A stretch of DNA of 64,000 bases from an uncultured Flavobacteriales bacterium (lineage in GTDB: Bacteria > Bacteroidota > Bacteroidia > Flavobacteriales > Schleiferiaceae), in contig CAJXKC010000002.1 in assembly GCA_913055685.1 (NCBI GenBank), positions 310,001-374,000 on the forward strand, given 5' to 3'. Positions 15,801 through 26,361 of this stretch are shown here, one piece after another; position 1 is the first letter of the stretch, and every line of letters begins with the position of its first letter. A program made the position numbers and the translations under genes. The notes beneath the pieces are model-generated. The model did not search any database. It saw only the letters and a program-made list of their open reading frames with translations, and was not told where the DNA came from.

Positions 15801-18368
15801 CTACTTTTCTTCGCTTTCGGAAGTTTCGGTTTTCTTTTCCACTGATACCACAATCTCTTCTTGATCTTTATTCTTCTTCAATTCGATTATGATGGTATCT
15901 CCTTCTTCAATTTCTGAATTTATGATCTGTTCCGCCAAGGGGTCTTCAACATATTTCTGTATAGCTCTCGCTAATGGACGAGCACCATACTTTTCATCAA
16001 AGCCCTTGTCGGCAATGTAAAGTTTGGCCTTTTCAGACATTTCAACTTCATAACCCAGCTCATTAATACGAGCATATAATTTGCGTAGCTCGATATCGAT
16101 AATCTTTACGATGTTCTCTTTTGAAAGTGTATTGAACAGAATAACATCGTCTATTCTATTTAAGAACTCGGGCGCGAAGGCACGTTTTAAAGCAGTTTCA
16201 ATCACTCCTTTTTCGAGGTCATTTTTACCTTGTTGACGAGCACCGGTTCCAAATCCTACTCCGGTTCCAAAGTCTTTAAGACGGGAAGTACCGATATTGG
16301 AAGTCATAATAATGATGGTGTTCTTAAAGTCTACCTTGCGACCAAGGCTATCGGTCATATGACCATCGTCCAAAGCTTGTAAAAGCAAGTTGAATACGTC
16401 TGGGTGCGCTTTTTCAATTTCATCCAATAGCACTACCGAATAAGGTTTTCGACGCACCTTTTCGGTAAGCTGACCACCTTCTTCATAACCTACATATCCA
16501 GGAGGGGCACCTACTAGACGGGATACCGCGAATTTTTCCATGTATTCGCTCATGTCTATCCGAATAAGGTTATCCTCACTATCAAAGAGCGAACGCGCCA
16601 ATTCCTTAGCCAATTGCGTTTTACCAACTCCAGTAGGGCCTAAGAAAATGAAAGAGCCAATTGGTTTTTTCGGATCCTTTAATCCAGCCCGATTTCTTTG
16701 AATCGCTTTAACTATCTTGTCAACCGCCTCATCCTGACCAATAATCTCCTTCTTCATGTCATCGCCCATATGAGAAAGCCTTTTGCTTTCTTGCTGAGCA
16801 ACTCTTTGCACTGGAATACCGGTCATCATAGCCACTACTTCTGCGACATTTTCCTCACTTACCGTTTCGCGATTCTGTTTAACCTCTTCTTCCCAACGAG
16901 CCTGTGCTTCTTGTAATTGGTTCTCAAGGTTCTTTTCGTCGTCACGTAGGCGAGCCGCTTCTTCGTATTTCTGCTTTTTAACTACCTGGATTTTCAAATC
17001 ACGGATTTCCTCGAGCTTTTTCTCTAGGTCCATGATGTCCTGGGGTACGTGGATACTGGTGATATGCACTCTTGAACCCGCTTCATCCAAGGCGTCAATG
17101 GCCTTATCGGGCAAGTGACGATCGGTTACATAGCGGGCAGTCAATTGCACGCAAGCTTTGAGGGCTTCTTCAGTGTAATTAACATTGTGATGCTCTTCGT
17201 ACCGATCCTTGATGTTATTCAGAATTTGTAAGGTTTCCTCTAGATTGGTAGGGTCTACCATTACCTTTTGGAAACGACGCTCTAAGGCACCATCTTTTTC
17301 AATATGCTGACGGTATTCATCAAGGGTAGTTGCCCCTATACATTGAATTTCACCACGAGCTAATGCCGGCTTAAACATATTACTGGCGTCTAGAGACCCT
17401 GTTGCTCCTCCAGCACCGACGATGGTATGCAATTCATCAATAAAAAGAATGATGTCGTCATTCTTCTCCAACTCATTCATTAAAGCTTTCATGCGCTCTT
17501 CGAATTGACCGCGGTATTTAGTACCCGCAACCAGAGAGGCGAGGTCTAAAGAAACCACGCGCTTATCGAATAGCACCCGAGAAACCTTACGCTTAACAAT
17601 CCGCAGCGCCAAGCCCTCGGCAATAGCAGATTTACCTACTCCAGGGTCACCAATTAACAGCGGGTTATTCTTTTTACGGCGTGAGAGAATTTGGGAAACG
17701 CGTTCTATTTCTTTTTCTCGACCCACTACAGGGTCAAGCTTTCCTTCTTCGGCCATCTTAGTGAGGTCGCGACCAAAATTGTCCAATACCGGAGTTTTGG
17801 TTTTGCCCTCAGCTTTGCTTTTTGCGCCACCTGTAAAGCGACTGCCTTCATTTCCGCCGCTGGGGAATTCGTCGTCCTCATCGCGATAGGAACTTTCGCT
17901 GCGCGGACCTTTATCCTTAGTCCATTCATTATCGAACATCGACTGATACTCCATTTTCACGCTGTCGTAGTCGATATCATATTTGCGCAATATCCTTGAA
18001 ACCGGATCATCGTCATTACGCAAAATACATAATAACAGGTGTGAAGTGCGAATCGTGCTCGAACCAAATAGTTTTGCCTCCAGAAAAGTTGTCTTTAAGG
18101 CCTTTTCCGCTTGACGAGTAAGCGGTAAATGTTTTTTAGCATTGATCTGACCACTCACATTGGGGGCGCTAATCGCTTCAATTTGGCGTCGAAAGGCAGC
18201 CACATCTACTCCTAAATCTTCTAAGATTTTGATGGCGCTACCTTCTCCCTCGCGGATTAATCCTAACATGAGGTGTTCGGTACCAATATAATCATGACCC
18301 AGTCGGAGGGCCTCTTCTTTACTGTAACTAATCACGTCTTTTACACGTGGTGAAAAATTCTCATCCAT
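15801..18368 (-). CDS. clpC: ClpC-type AAA+ unfoldase, ATP-binding subunit of Clp protease
   Basis: An 855-residue hexameric unfoldase that feeds substrates to ClpP. Domains: two Clp_N repeats (1-~145), an acidic Ser/Gly-rich linker (~150-195), AAA1 with Walker A Gly240-DPGVGKS and Walker B ILFIDELHT, a UVR coiled region (~440-480, YEEAARLRDDEKNLE), AAA2 with Walker A GPTGVGKT and a Clp C-terminal domain, then a charged tail ending TSESEEK. The UVR motif and the short middle region identify ClpC and exclude ClpB, which has a long coiled-coil middle domain. The gene stands alone, with a -7 promoter box about 70 bases upstream. Confidence 0.95.
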   Translation of the reverse strand: MDENFSPRVKDVISYSKEEALRLGHDYIGTEHLMLGLIREGEGSAIKILEDLGVDVAAFRRQIEAISAPNVSGQINAKKHLPLTRQAEKALKTTFLEAKLFGSSTIRTSHLLLCILRNDDDPVSRILRKYDIDYDSVKMEYQSMFDNEWTKDKGPRSESSYRDEDDEFPSGGNEGSRFTGGAKSKAEGKTKTPVLDNFGRDLTKMAEEGKLDPVVGREKEIERVSQILSRRKKNNPLLIGDPGVGKSAIAEGLALRIVKRKVSRVLFDKRVVSLDLASLVAGTKYRGQFEERMKALMNELEKNDDIILFIDELHTIVGAGGATGSLDASNMFKPALARGEIQCIGATTLDEYRQHIEKDGALERRFQKVMVDPTNLEETLQILNNIKDRYEEHHNVNYTEEALKACVQLTARYVTDRHLPDKAIDALDEAGSRVHITSIHVPQDIMDLEKKLEEIRDLKIQVVKKQKYEEAARLRDDEKNLENQLQEAQARWEEEVKQNRETVSEENVAEVVAMMTGIPVQRVAQQESKRLSHMGDDMKKEIIGQDEAVDKIVKAIQRNRAGLKDPKKPIGSFIFLGPTGVGKTQLAKELARSLFDSEDNLIRIDMSEYMEKFAVSRLVGAPPGYVGYEEGGQLTEKVRRKPYSVVLLDEIEKAHPDVFNLLLQALDDGHMTDSLGRKVDFKNTIIIMTSNIGTSRLKDFGTGVGFGTGARQQGKNDLEKGVIETALKRAFAPEFLNRIDDVILFNTLSKENIVKIIDIELRKLYARINELGYEVEMSEKAKLYIADKGFDEKYGARPLARAIQKYVEDPLAEQIINSEIEEGDTIIIELKKNKDQEEIVVSVEKKTETSESEEK

Positions 18369-18435
18369 ATCTTCTGTCCTCGGAAAATTCTTTGTGATTA
18401 AGGAGCTAATTCCATGCCAAAGCTCCCCTTATAAC

Positions 18436-18443
18436 CAAAGGTA
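18436..18443 (-). promoter_or_regulatory. -7 promoter box for clpC
   Basis: CAAAGGTA on the plus strand is TACCTTTG on the minus strand, matching TAnnTTTG 67 bases before the clpC ATG, leaving a ~60-base leader. A CAA at 18470-18472 is a possible -33 element but the spacing (26) is long. Confidence 0.42.
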
Positions 18444-18553
18444 GTTTTTAATTAACAAGATCACCTTGCCAAGGTTTACTTTTATCAACATCATTAAGGG
18501 GAAATTGTGAGTAAAATTAGGCGCTAGCGGCCAAAATGGGCCCTTAGAGAAGT

Positions 18554-18561
18554 TATATTTG
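18554..18561 (+). promoter_or_regulatory. -7 promoter box for gyrA
   Basis: TATATTTG matches TAnnTTTG exactly, 35 bases before the gyrA ATG. No -33 element at standard spacing is obvious. Confidence 0.42.
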
Positions 18562-18596
18562 ACTTTTGCATATAATACACTAAAACAACTGACAGT

Positions 18597-21140
18597 ATGG
18601 CTGCAGGTGAACGTATCATACCTATCAACATTGAGGAAGAAATGAAGTCTTCCTACATCGATTATTCGATGTCAGTAATTGTGTCAAGAGCACTACCAGA
18701 TGTTCGTGATGGGCTAAAACCGGTACACCGCCGGGTTTTATTTGGAATGTACGAATTAGGCGTACTTTCTAATCGTCCTTATAAAAAATCAGCGCGTATC
18801 GTGGGTGAGGTTCTGGGTAAGTTCCACCCTCATGGCGATTCTTCGGTTTACGATACCATGGTTCGGATGGCGCAACCTTGGAGCTTACGCTACATGCTAG
18901 TTGATGGTCAGGGTAACTTTGGATCAATCGATGGTGACCCTCCCGCAGCAATGCGTTATACGGAAGCTCGTTTAAGGAAGATTTCGGAAGAAATGTTAGC
19001 CGATATCGATAAGGAAACGGTAGACACTCAGCTTAACTTCGACGATACCATTGAGGAACCGGTAGTAATGCCTACCCGTATTCCTAACCTTATTGTTAAT
19101 GGCGCCTCAGGTATTGCTGTAGGTATGGCCACTAACATGCCTCCTCATAACCTTACCGAGGCCATTAATGGTATTAATGCCTATATCGATAACCGCGATA
19201 TTACCGTGGAGGAAATGATGCAGCATATTACTGCACCTGACTTCCCAACTGGTGGTATCATTTATGGTTACGACGGCGTTAAAGAGGCATTTGAGACCGG
19301 TAGAGGTAGAATCGTATTACGCGGTAAAGCGGAAATCCAAGAGGTGAAGGGTCGCGAAGCCATTGTGGTTACCGAGATCCCTTACATGGTGAACAAGGCG
19401 GAGATGATTAAAAAGACCGCCGACCTTGTTAACGATAAGAAGATTGAAGGTATTTCTGATATCAAAGACGAGTCAGATCGTAAAGGACTGCGTATTGTTT
19501 ACTATTTAAAGCGTGATGCAGTGCCCAATGTGGTGCTTAATATGCTGTATAAGTATACCCAGCTTCAATCAAGCTTCTCGGTGAACAATATCGCCTTAGT
19601 AAAAGGCCGTCCAGAGCAATTGAATATTCGTGACATGGTGGAGCACTTTGTGGATCACCGTGTTGATGTAGTTATTCGTCGCACTAAGTACGAACTGCGC
19701 AAGGCAGAGGAGCGTGCCCATATTTTAGAAGGCTTAATCATTGCCTCCGATAATATTGATGAGGTTATTCAAATCATCCGTTCATCTTCTAGTCCGGATG
19801 AAGCTCGCGATCGCTTAGAAAAGCGTTTCGAACTTTCTGAGATCCAAGCCCGGGCGATTGTAGACATGCGTTTACGTCAATTAACCGGACTAGAGCAAGA
19901 TAAATTACGTGCAGAGTACGACGAGTTGATTAAAACCATCGAATACTTAAAGCGCATCCTCAACGAAGAAGATCTGCGTATGCAGATTATTAAAGAGGAG
20001 CTTACCGAAATTAGAGAGAAGTATGGCGATGAGCGTCGTACCGATATCGATTACACCGGCGGTACATTATCGATTGAAGATATGATTCCAGATGAGGAAG
20101 TGGTTATTACCATTTCTCACGCGGGCTACATTAAGCGTACTCCTTTAGCAGAATATCGTAAACAAGGTAGAGGGGGAGTTGGTCAAAAAGGAGTGAATAC
20201 TCGGGATGCCGACTTTGTGGAGCATATTTTTGTAGCCACTAATCACAATTATCTTCTATTCTTTACGGAATGGGGACGTTGTTTCTGGCTAAGGGTTTAC
20301 GAAGTGCCAGAAGGCAGCAAGGCAAGTAAAGGTAGGGCCATCCAAAACCTTATCAATATTCCTCAAGATGATAAGCTACGTGCCTTTATAAATACGAAGG
20401 ATTTACGTGATGAAGAATACGTAAATAATAATTACATCGTAATGGTTACGCAGAAAGGGGTAATTAAGAAAACTAGTCTTGAGGCTTATTCGCGCCCACG
20501 CTCTAATGGTATTAATGCCATAACCATCCGAGAAGGGGATATGCTTCTTGAAGCGAAGTTAACCACTGGTAATGACGATATTTTAATGGCCGTGCGCAGT
20601 GGTAAAGCTATTCGCTTTAATGAGGGTAATGTACGTGCCATGGGTCGTAATGCCAGTGGAGTACGTGGTGTGAGCCTTGCAGATGACCAGGATGAAGTGG
20701 TGGGTATGGTAACTATTCCACCAGAAATGGCCGAGGAAACAAGCATCTTAGTTGTTTCTCAGAATGGTTATGGAAAACGTTCGCCCCTGGAGGATTACCG
20801 AATTACTAACCGTGGTGGTAAAGGAGTAAAAACTATTACCATTAGCGAGAAAACGGGAAATCTAGTTTCTATCAAGGCGGTAGGTGATGAGGATGACTTA
20901 ATGGTAATCAATAAGAGCGGCATCATGATTCGAATTGGAGTTTCCGACTTGCGAATTATGGGTCGTGCAACCCAAGGAGTTCGTCTAATCAATCTCAAGA
21001 AGAATGATCAGATTGCTTCGGTGGCAAAAGTTCCCGCCTCTGATGAAGAAGAGGAAATGGAAGGAGGGCCAGAAGGAGCTGCAAATCCGGATGGATCTGC
21101 GCCAGAAGGTTCGGCGCCAGAAGCAAGTGCTGAAGAATAA
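18597..21140 (+). CDS. gyrA: DNA gyrase subunit A
   Basis: The 847-residue breakage-reunion subunit of gyrase, which introduces negative supercoils. The N-terminal winged-helix/tower region carries the catalytic tyrosine Tyr121 in [10 protein letters not shown]. The quinolone-resistance region reads [19 protein letters not shown] with Ser82 and Asp86, the susceptible-type residues. The C-terminal beta-pinwheel (~515-820) begins with a GyrA-box-like GRGGVGQKG, a marker that separates GyrA from ParC. The final ~25 residues are an Ala/Gly/Pro/Glu-rich tail. It is a stand-alone gene with its own -7 box and a strong terminator. Confidence 0.97.
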   Translation: MAAGERIIPINIEEEMKSSYIDYSMSVIVSRALPDVRDGLKPVHRRVLFGMYELGVLSNRPYKKSARIVGEVLGKFHPHGDSSVYDTMVRMAQPWSLRYMLVDGQGNFGSIDGDPPAAMRYTEARLRKISEEMLADIDKETVDTQLNFDDTIEEPVVMPTRIPNLIVNGASGIAVGMATNMPPHNLTEAINGINAYIDNRDITVEEMMQHITAPDFPTGGIIYGYDGVKEAFETGRGRIVLRGKAEIQEVKGREAIVVTEIPYMVNKAEMIKKTADLVNDKKIEGISDIKDESDRKGLRIVYYLKRDAVPNVVLNMLYKYTQLQSSFSVNNIALVKGRPEQLNIRDMVEHFVDHRVDVVIRRTKYELRKAEERAHILEGLIIASDNIDEVIQIIRSSSSPDEARDRLEKRFELSEIQARAIVDMRLRQLTGLEQDKLRAEYDELIKTIEYLKRILNEEDLRMQIIKEELTEIREKYGDERRTDIDYTGGTLSIEDMIPDEEVVITISHAGYIKRTPLAEYRKQGRGGVGQKGVNTRDADFVEHIFVATNHNYLLFFTEWGRCFWLRVYEVPEGSKASKGRAIQNLINIPQDDKLRAFINTKDLRDEEYVNNNYIVMVTQKGVIKKTSLEAYSRPRSNGINAITIREGDMLLEAKLTTGNDDILMAVRSGKAIRFNEGNVRAMGRNASGVRGVSLADDQDEVVGMVTIPPEMAEETSILVVSQNGYGKRSPLEDYRITNRGGKGVKTITISEKTGNLVSIKAVGDEDDLMVINKSGIMIRIGVSDLRIMGRATQGVRLINLKKNDQIASVAKVPASDEEEEMEGGPEGAANPDGSAPEGSAPEASAEE

Positions 21141-21143
21141 ATT

Positions 21144-21172
21144 AAAAACCTCCCATTTTGGGAGGTTTTTTT
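21144..21172 (+). terminator. Intrinsic terminator after gyrA
   Basis: A 12-base-pair stem AAAAACCTCCCA (21144-21155) / TGGGAGGTTTTT with a three-base loop is followed by T-rich sequence. It separates gyrA from the T9SS protein beginning 12 bases later. Confidence 0.9.
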
Positions 21173-21183
21173 ATCTTTTACTC

Positions 21184-23613
21184 ATGCTTAACCGACTCTA
21201 CCTTTTCCTTTTGGTTGGTCTGCTTTGGACCCCATTTCAAATTAGGGCCCAGACTAATATCAGTGGAACCATAAATACCTATGATACACTGGCCTTGGCT
21301 TCAATCACCGGCCTATGTTCGGATACTTTAGTAGTTGCACAATTAACTTCCTACACACCTGGGGATTTGATTTGCTTGTATGTTGCGGCGGACGCTAATT
21401 TTGATACGAGCAATACTGCAACTTTTGGAGATACTCTGAGTCTTAATGCAAGTGGTCGTTATGCATTTGCTTATGTGCAACAGAGCATTGGTCCAAAAAT
21501 AATATTAGATCGTAATTTAAATCAGAGTTTTCCCGCGGGGGCGATGCTAATTAAATCTCCCCAGTATGCCTTTGCAAATGTAAATGGAACCCTCACTGCA
21601 CCTAAATACCAAAATGGAATGGGAGGTGTTTTAGTTTTGAAGGCTCGAAGATTAAAGCTTAGTGCGAATATTGACCTTAGTGAAAAGGGTTTTTCTGGCG
21701 GTTTTAGCTCCCGTAACATGGGGGTGAATTGTGGGACCTTAGGCTATAAATTTCCTCTAAATACCAATGGTGGCGCACCAAAAGGCACTGGGATTGGACC
21801 TATACCAAATTCGATGGCCAATGGTCGTGGTAAGGCTATAAATGCTGGTGGTGGAGGCAATAACCATAATGCCGGTGGAGGCGGTGGTTCAAACGCTGGA
21901 TCCGGTGGCCAAGGAGGAAAGGAGTGGAGTGGATGTTCAGGAAATGTAGCCAACGGTGGCTTGGGCGGTTTGGCCCTAGCTCAAAGTCCGGGTCGCTTGT
22001 TTTTTGGTGGTGGCGGTGGATCGGGTCATAATAATGTGAGCGGACTTAGTTCAGAAGGCGGTGATGGGGGTGGCATTGTCATTTTACTATGCGATACTTT
22101 GGAAGACAATGGAGGAGAAATTTTGGTTAATGGAGGAGATGGTAAATCCATTATTAATCAAGGCGCGGAAGGTGCTGGCGGTGGCGGTGCTGGTGGATCA
22201 GTAGCGCTCGTTTTTTCTAGAATTATTGGCAATGTTAGCTCTCGTTTAAATGGGGGTGATGGAGGTGACTGCACTGGTGGCTCAGCAGGACCTGGTGGCG
22301 GTGGCGGCGGCGGACAGCTCTATTCTTCCCATGCTAGTTTAGCGGACTATAGTCAAGGTAATGTATTTGGCTTCCAATTTGGAGGTGCAAGTGGAAGCCT
22401 TGCTAGTCCTAGCAATACCTATGGTGCCAGTGCAGGTCAAAACGGTGGCTTTAGCATTAATCTTTACTTATCGGTTCCTGTTTATAATAGTGCTGCCCCT
22501 CAGTCTTTTAGTTTAGGTGCCGATACGGCTCTTTGCACAGGGGATTCCCTGTACCTTCAAGCCCCTAATTTTAGCGTTCGACAATGGAGTAATGGCAGCT
22601 CAGGCGACAGCCTTTTAGTAGTTGGTCCAGGGGTTTACTGGCTGGAAGTGGGACAAGGGCCATGTTTACAACGTGACTCTATCATCATTACTTTAAAAAG
22701 TTCAGTCAATTTATCCATAGGGCCGGATACAAGTATTTGTGCTGGAGATAGCCTTCTGCTACAAAGCCCCTATCCAAATGGAAATATTTGGAATACAGGG
22801 TCCACGGCTACTTTTATTTATGCCAAGACTCCGGGTTGGTATAGCTTGACTTACAGCTCTGACTCCACTTGTACGGTAAGGGATAGCCTTTTACTTAGCA
22901 TACGAAATTCTACGGCAGGTCAGCTTTTAGATACTAGTATTTGTCCAGGTGATAGTCTGCAACTGCAATATGCATCAGCTCTAAACCCACAATGGAATGA
23001 CGGCTCTACCCAAAGCACCAGGTATTTAAGTAATCCAGGCACTTACTGGGTTCAATTAGAAGGAGGGGCTAATTGCAGTCGAACAGATACCATTCATTTA
23101 TCCTTTTTAAACGTTTCTGGTGACAGCAGTTTAATTGAAAATCCAGATACTTCAATTTGCGAAGGACGTTTTTGGAATATCGATTTAAGCGCTTACCCTG
23201 GTGATATCCAATGGTTTGATGGTGGGACTCAAAAGTTGCGCTCCTTTTGGTCTACAGGAATCTATAGTTTCGAGTACCGAGACCGGTGCATCCAAATTCA
23301 TGATACCTTGTATTTAAAGGTAGTCGATTGCGATACCTGCAAAATTTTCTTTCCCAATGCTTTTAGTCCAAATGGTGATGGACTGAACGATTTTTTCAGC
23401 CCAATAAGTTCGTGTGAACCAGTAAGCTACCGATTGGTGATTTCAGATCGCTGGGGCGAGAAAATCTTCGAGAGTAATTCATGGAACCAAAATTGGGATG
23501 GTTACTTTAAAGGTCAAAAAGCCATGCAAGGTATTTATCTCTATGATTTGATCTACACCTTTCCTGCCAAGCAACAAGTTCGCAAACAGGGATATTTTTT
23601 ACTTAGCCCTTAA
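21184..23613 (+). CDS. Secreted glycine-rich repeat protein with T9SS type B (CHU_C) C-terminal domain
   Basis: An 809-residue surface protein. A signal peptide (1-~27) is followed by a beta-rich N-terminal domain (~30-215), a glycine-rich stretch (~215-440, many GGGG runs with Asn/Ser), then four Ig-like units of ~75 residues, each opening with a variant of DTSICxGDSLxLQ and closing with a Tyr-Trp or Tyr-Ser strand. The last ~90 residues are the gliding-motility CHU_C domain: FFPNAFSPNGDGLND, then RWGEKIFES and a terminal strand, the sorting signal for type IX secretion. ATG 21184 is used since the longer open frame runs back through the gyrA terminator and coding end. Probably an adhesin or cell-surface filament component; ligand unknown. 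Confidence 0.88.
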   Translation: MLNRLYLFLLVGLLWTPFQIRAQTNISGTINTYDTLALASITGLCSDTLVVAQLTSYTPGDLICLYVAADANFDTSNTATFGDTLSLNASGRYAFAYVQQSIGPKIILDRNLNQSFPAGAMLIKSPQYAFANVNGTLTAPKYQNGMGGVLVLKARRLKLSANIDLSEKGFSGGFSSRNMGVNCGTLGYKFPLNTNGGAPKGTGIGPIPNSMANGRGKAINAGGGGNNHNAGGGGGSNAGSGGQGGKEWSGCSGNVANGGLGGLALAQSPGRLFFGGGGGSGHNNVSGLSSEGGDGGGIVILLCDTLEDNGGEILVNGGDGKSIINQGAEGAGGGGAGGSVALVFSRIIGNVSSRLNGGDGGDCTGGSAGPGGGGGGGQLYSSHASLADYSQGNVFGFQFGGASGSLASPSNTYGASAGQNGGFSINLYLSVPVYNSAAPQSFSLGADTALCTGDSLYLQAPNFSVRQWSNGSSGDSLLVVGPGVYWLEVGQGPCLQRDSIIITLKSSVNLSIGPDTSICAGDSLLLQSPYPNGNIWNTGSTATFIYAKTPGWYSLTYSSDSTCTVRDSLLLSIRNSTAGQLLDTSICPGDSLQLQYASALNPQWNDGSTQSTRYLSNPGTYWVQLEGGANCSRTDTIHLSFLNVSGDSSLIENPDTSICEGRFWNIDLSAYPGDIQWFDGGTQKLRSFWSTGIYSFEYRDRCIQIHDTLYLKVVDCDTCKIFFPNAFSPNGDGLNDFFSPISSCEPVSYRLVISDRWGEKIFESNSWNQNWDGYFKGQKAMQGIYLYDLIYTFPAKQQVRKQGYFLLSP

Positions 23614-24392
23614 GCTAAGAACTGTAGGGTTCTCTGATTAAATTCCCCTGGTTTTTCCACATTTACTACATGTCCGCAGGTGGGAATCACTTGTAATTGC
23701 ACCCAATTTAAATTGGCATTTTGTACCAGTTTCTGAATGCTTGGGAGGAACATATGGTCTTCATCTCCCATCAGATAAAGGGTAGGATGATGGCTATGTT
23801 TGGTTCGATGTGCTTTTAAAAGGGGATTAATTTCAGCCGCGAGTTTAAACCAGCGAATGAATTCTTTCTGGTACAATTTCTTAGCTTCCCTAACGAATAA
23901 GGAGCGCGACTCACGGTGTTTTTTACGTGGCATGATAATCCAGGCAAATAGCTTATAGAGCAGGATGTAAGGGATTACCGACTTAAAAATCACGCCAATG
24001 CGCATTAAAATTTGAGAACGGAAGTTTAGTTTAAAAACCGCTCCTCCCATTACAATTTTTGACACCCGGTGGGGATGTCGCTCTGCAATCTCTTTAATGA
24101 TAATTGTACCGAGAGAAATACCGATGAAATGAGAGCGCTCAATTTTAAGGTAGTCCAAAACCTCAATTACCTCCTCACTAATTGATTCGAAGGTATAAGT
24201 AGGAAAATGGTTCTGGTTAAGATGTGATTTCGAGTTACCATGACCGCGTAAATCGATCAGCAAGACATTGAATTGCTCCTTAAAGTCTTTTACTTGTTTA
24301 TACCAAATGCTCGAACTTCCACCAGCGCCATGCACAAAGGTTACCCATGGTTTTCCTTCTTCCTTATGTCCGTACAGTTTGTAATGTAACAT
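23610..24392 (-). CDS. Alpha/beta hydrolase
   Basis: A 260-residue cytoplasmic alpha/beta-fold hydrolase. The oxyanion HGAGGSSS, nucleophile Ser93 in the elbow GISLGT, acid Asp212 (MGDEDHMF) and His241 (TCGHVVNVEKP) form a complete triad. A cap region lies at ~125-195 and is rich in Lys/Arg. The substrate is not predictable; relatives include lipolytic esterases and C-C hydrolases. ATG 24392 (MLHYKLYGHKEEG) replaces an upstream TTG that would run 58 residues into the yebC promoter and coding start. Its stop overlaps the convergent T9SS gene by 4 bases. Confidence 0.85.
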   Translation of the reverse strand: MLHYKLYGHKEEGKPWVTFVHGAGGSSSIWYKQVKDFKEQFNVLLIDLRGHGNSKSHLNQNHFPTYTFESISEEVIEVLDYLKIERSHFIGISLGTIIIKEIAERHPHRVSKIVMGGAVFKLNFRSQILMRIGVIFKSVIPYILLYKLFAWIIMPRKKHRESRSLFVREAKKLYQKEFIRWFKLAAEINPLLKAHRTKHSHHPTLYLMGDEDHMFLPSIQKLVQNANLNWVQLQVIPTCGHVVNVEKPGEFNQRTLQFLA

Positions 24393-24449
24393 GGCTATAA
24401 AACTACAGAAAGCATTTGAAGTTCGATTCGTATTTGCATTTTGAAAGCT

Positions 24450-24457
24450 TATTTTTG
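24450..24457 (+). promoter_or_regulatory. -7 promoter box for yebC
   Basis: TATTTTTG matches TAnnTTTG and lies 27 bases upstream of the yebC ATG, in the 92-base divergent gap with the hydrolase gene. Confidence 0.42.
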
Positions 24458-24484
24458 TAATCCTAATTAAAAATTGATTCGGAA

Positions 24485-25195
24485 ATGGGTAGAGCCTTTG
24501 AATACCGTCGCGCAGCAAAAGAGAAACGTTGGGGAAAAATGTCCCGTTTATTTCCTCGATTGGCAAAAGCCATAACCATGGCGGCTAAAGAAGGTGGAGA
24601 AGATCCGGATACCAATTCTGCACTGCGCACGGCGATTGCCAATGCCAAGGCTCAGAACATGCCGAAAGACAATATTGAGCGGGCGATAAAACGCGCTAGT
24701 GGAAACGATGCGGCTACTTACGTTGAGGTAAACTACGAAGGTAAGGGTCCGCATGGGGTATTGGTTTACGTAGAATGCGCGACCGATAACACCACTCGCA
24801 CTGTGGCCAATGTAAAGTCCTATTTCAATAAGTCGGGTGGCCAAGTGGTTCCTAATGGTTCTTTAGAGTTCATGTTTGATCGTAAGGCGGTTTTTGAAAT
24901 TGCTAAGCCCGAAGAGTTTGACGCTGAAGAATGGGAGCTAGAGCTTATAGACGCTGGCTTGGAGGATATTGAAATCCATGACGAATCGGTTTATATTTAT
25001 GGAGATTACACCGACTTTGGTAGCTTATCAACTGCCCTAGAAGAAAGGGAAGTAGAAGTGAAAAATGCAAGTTTAAAGCGTTATCCAACCACCGAAGTAG
25101 AATTCGATGAGGAACAAACGGCTGAAATTGAAAAGTTACTGGATAAGTTAGATGACGACGACGACGTGCAGGCCGTGTTCACCAATATGGCTTAA
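24485..25195 (+). CDS. yebC: YebC/TACO1-family protein
   Basis: A 236-residue three-domain protein of the YebC/TACO1 family. The N-terminus is characteristic ([16 protein letters not shown], then [16 protein letters not shown]), followed by [16 protein letters not shown] and the central [15 protein letters not shown] and [15 protein letters not shown] motifs. The family was long annotated as a DNA-binding regulator; more recent work on relatives links it to translation of proline-rich stretches. The C-terminal ~30 residues are strongly acidic. It ends in a 4-base overlap with the convergent lycopene cyclase gene. Confidence 0.95.
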   Translation: MGRAFEYRRAAKEKRWGKMSRLFPRLAKAITMAAKEGGEDPDTNSALRTAIANAKAQNMPKDNIERAIKRASGNDAATYVEVNYEGKGPHGVLVYVECATDNTTRTVANVKSYFNKSGGQVVPNGSLEFMFDRKAVFEIAKPEEFDAEEWELELIDAGLEDIEIHDESVYIYGDYTDFGSLSTALEEREVEVKNASLKRYPTTEVEFDEEQTAEIEKLLDKLDDDDDVQAVFTNMA

Positions 25196-26361
25196 GTGCC
25201 AAATATCTTTTTGAATCTGTCTACAAGGCTTTCTTTGATGGACCAGAAGAAGGGCAGCCAAGGCATGCTATACATAATTTGAAATTCTTCATCGAAACGA
25301 CTTTCCTCGTCTAGAAAACGGAAGATTCGAGGCAATGGATGCCTTTTAAAAAGTCTTTCGAATATACCTTTGATAAGCGACTCTTTTTCAGTGATAAGGC
25401 GCATTAGAAGTTCATCGTATATCTGAAAACGCTGGGGGTGATAAAGACTAGGGATGGGCTTTTGCTTCTTCAAAGCTAAAGCGATTTTCCAGGCGTGTTC
25501 CACAAAGTATTTGAAAGCGAAACCACTAGAGGCCTTTATGGCTCCCGCTCTGGCTCCGATGGCAATATGAAACTCATCTTGACTGTAGTACCTACTTGAG
25601 GCGCTGAGTCCTTTAGTCATGGGAATCTTATCGATTTCTTTCTCCACAATTTCCCAATCCTCAATACCTAAGCCTTTCAAATAGTCTTCAATAAGGGCCT
25701 GGGAATAAGCTTCGCTTAGCACTTCTTTCCCAAAGCGCGTGAACTCAATAAGCGCTTCCTGCTCACTAGTTGGTAGCCAGTACATAAATTGCAAGCCCTT
25801 TTCCTGCGGTACTTCAAAATCCATAAGCCTGCAGCTATGAATGTCTGCGATCCGCTGTTTGGTTTTTATTCGGTATCCTACAAAGCTTTGCCAAATTAAA
25901 TCCTCAAAGGCGAGGCGAGGAGGGCGACTATCGAAGACGTATTCGGAACTAAATTTAGCGCCGTCTTCGAGCTCAACTTGATGCAGGTCATTTTCTGAAA
26001 CCTTCTTAACCCGGCCCCGATACCTTTCAAATTTTGGGTAGTTTTCTAGGGCCTGATTTATAAAATTGTAGTAATCCTTACTGCGAATTTGAACGTATTG
26101 ATATGGAGCCATTGATTGCTGACCCTCAAACGGACCTTCGGCTTTAGACCATACTTTGGAAACGCAAGGGCTAAACATCTGCCAAGCCGCATCACTCTCA
26201 TCGGTCCAAAAGCACCAGGTACGATCGTTCTGATTCTTTTCCTCTGCTTCTATAAGTAATACCTGTCTATCCTTTAAAATACCTTGCAAATGCAGGGCAT
26301 AAAGTAAAGCTAGACCAGATCCTCCTCCTCCAACAACGATGATGTCCGTAGACTTATTCAT
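25192..26361 (-). CDS. crtY: Lycopene cyclase family protein (CrtY-type)
   Basis: A 389-residue flavoprotein of the lycopene cyclase family, which converts linear lycopene to ring-ended carotenes using reduced FAD without net redox change. The N-terminal dinucleotide motif [15 protein letters not shown] is followed by NDRTWCFW, the cyclase signature, and central EFTRFG and [16 protein letters not shown] motifs typical of CrtY. The overlap with the photolyase stop codon is 4 bases, and both are on the minus strand, so they are co-transcribed. No other carotenoid gene (crtB, crtI) is in the window, suggesting this copy is placed here because it belongs to the light response. Confidence 0.9.
   Translation of the reverse strand: MNKSTDIIVVGGGGSGLALLYALHLQGILKDRQVLLIEAEEKNQNDRTWCFWTDESDAAWQMFSPCVSKVWSKAEGPFEGQQSMAPYQYVQIRSKDYYNFINQALENYPKFERYRGRVKKVSENDLHQVELEDGAKFSSEYVFDSRPPRLAFEDLIWQSFVGYRIKTKQRIADIHSCRLMDFEVPQEKGLQFMYWLPTSEQEALIEFTRFGKEVLSEAYSQALIEDYLKGLGIEDWEIVEKEIDKIPMTKGLSASSRYYSQDEFHIAIGARAGAIKASSGFAFKYFVEHAWKIALALKKQKPIPSLYHPQRFQIYDELLMRLITEKESLIKGIFERLFKRHPLPRIFRFLDEESRFDEEFQIMYSMPWLPFFWSIKESLVDRFKKIFGT

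Noticed and set aside
18340-18360. parS-like CACGTG centre in the clpC start region
   Set aside because: The flanks do not form the expected 16-base palindrome and the site lies inside coding sequence.
21004-21183. Open frame extending the T9SS protein upstream into gyrA
   Set aside because: It passes through the gyrA terminator and overlaps the gyrA coding end; the signal peptide begins at ATG 21184.
23610-24566. N-terminal extension of the alpha/beta hydrolase to 24566
   Set aside because: It starts at a TTG inside yebC and adds residues with no family match; ATG 24392 gives the usual hydrolase start.
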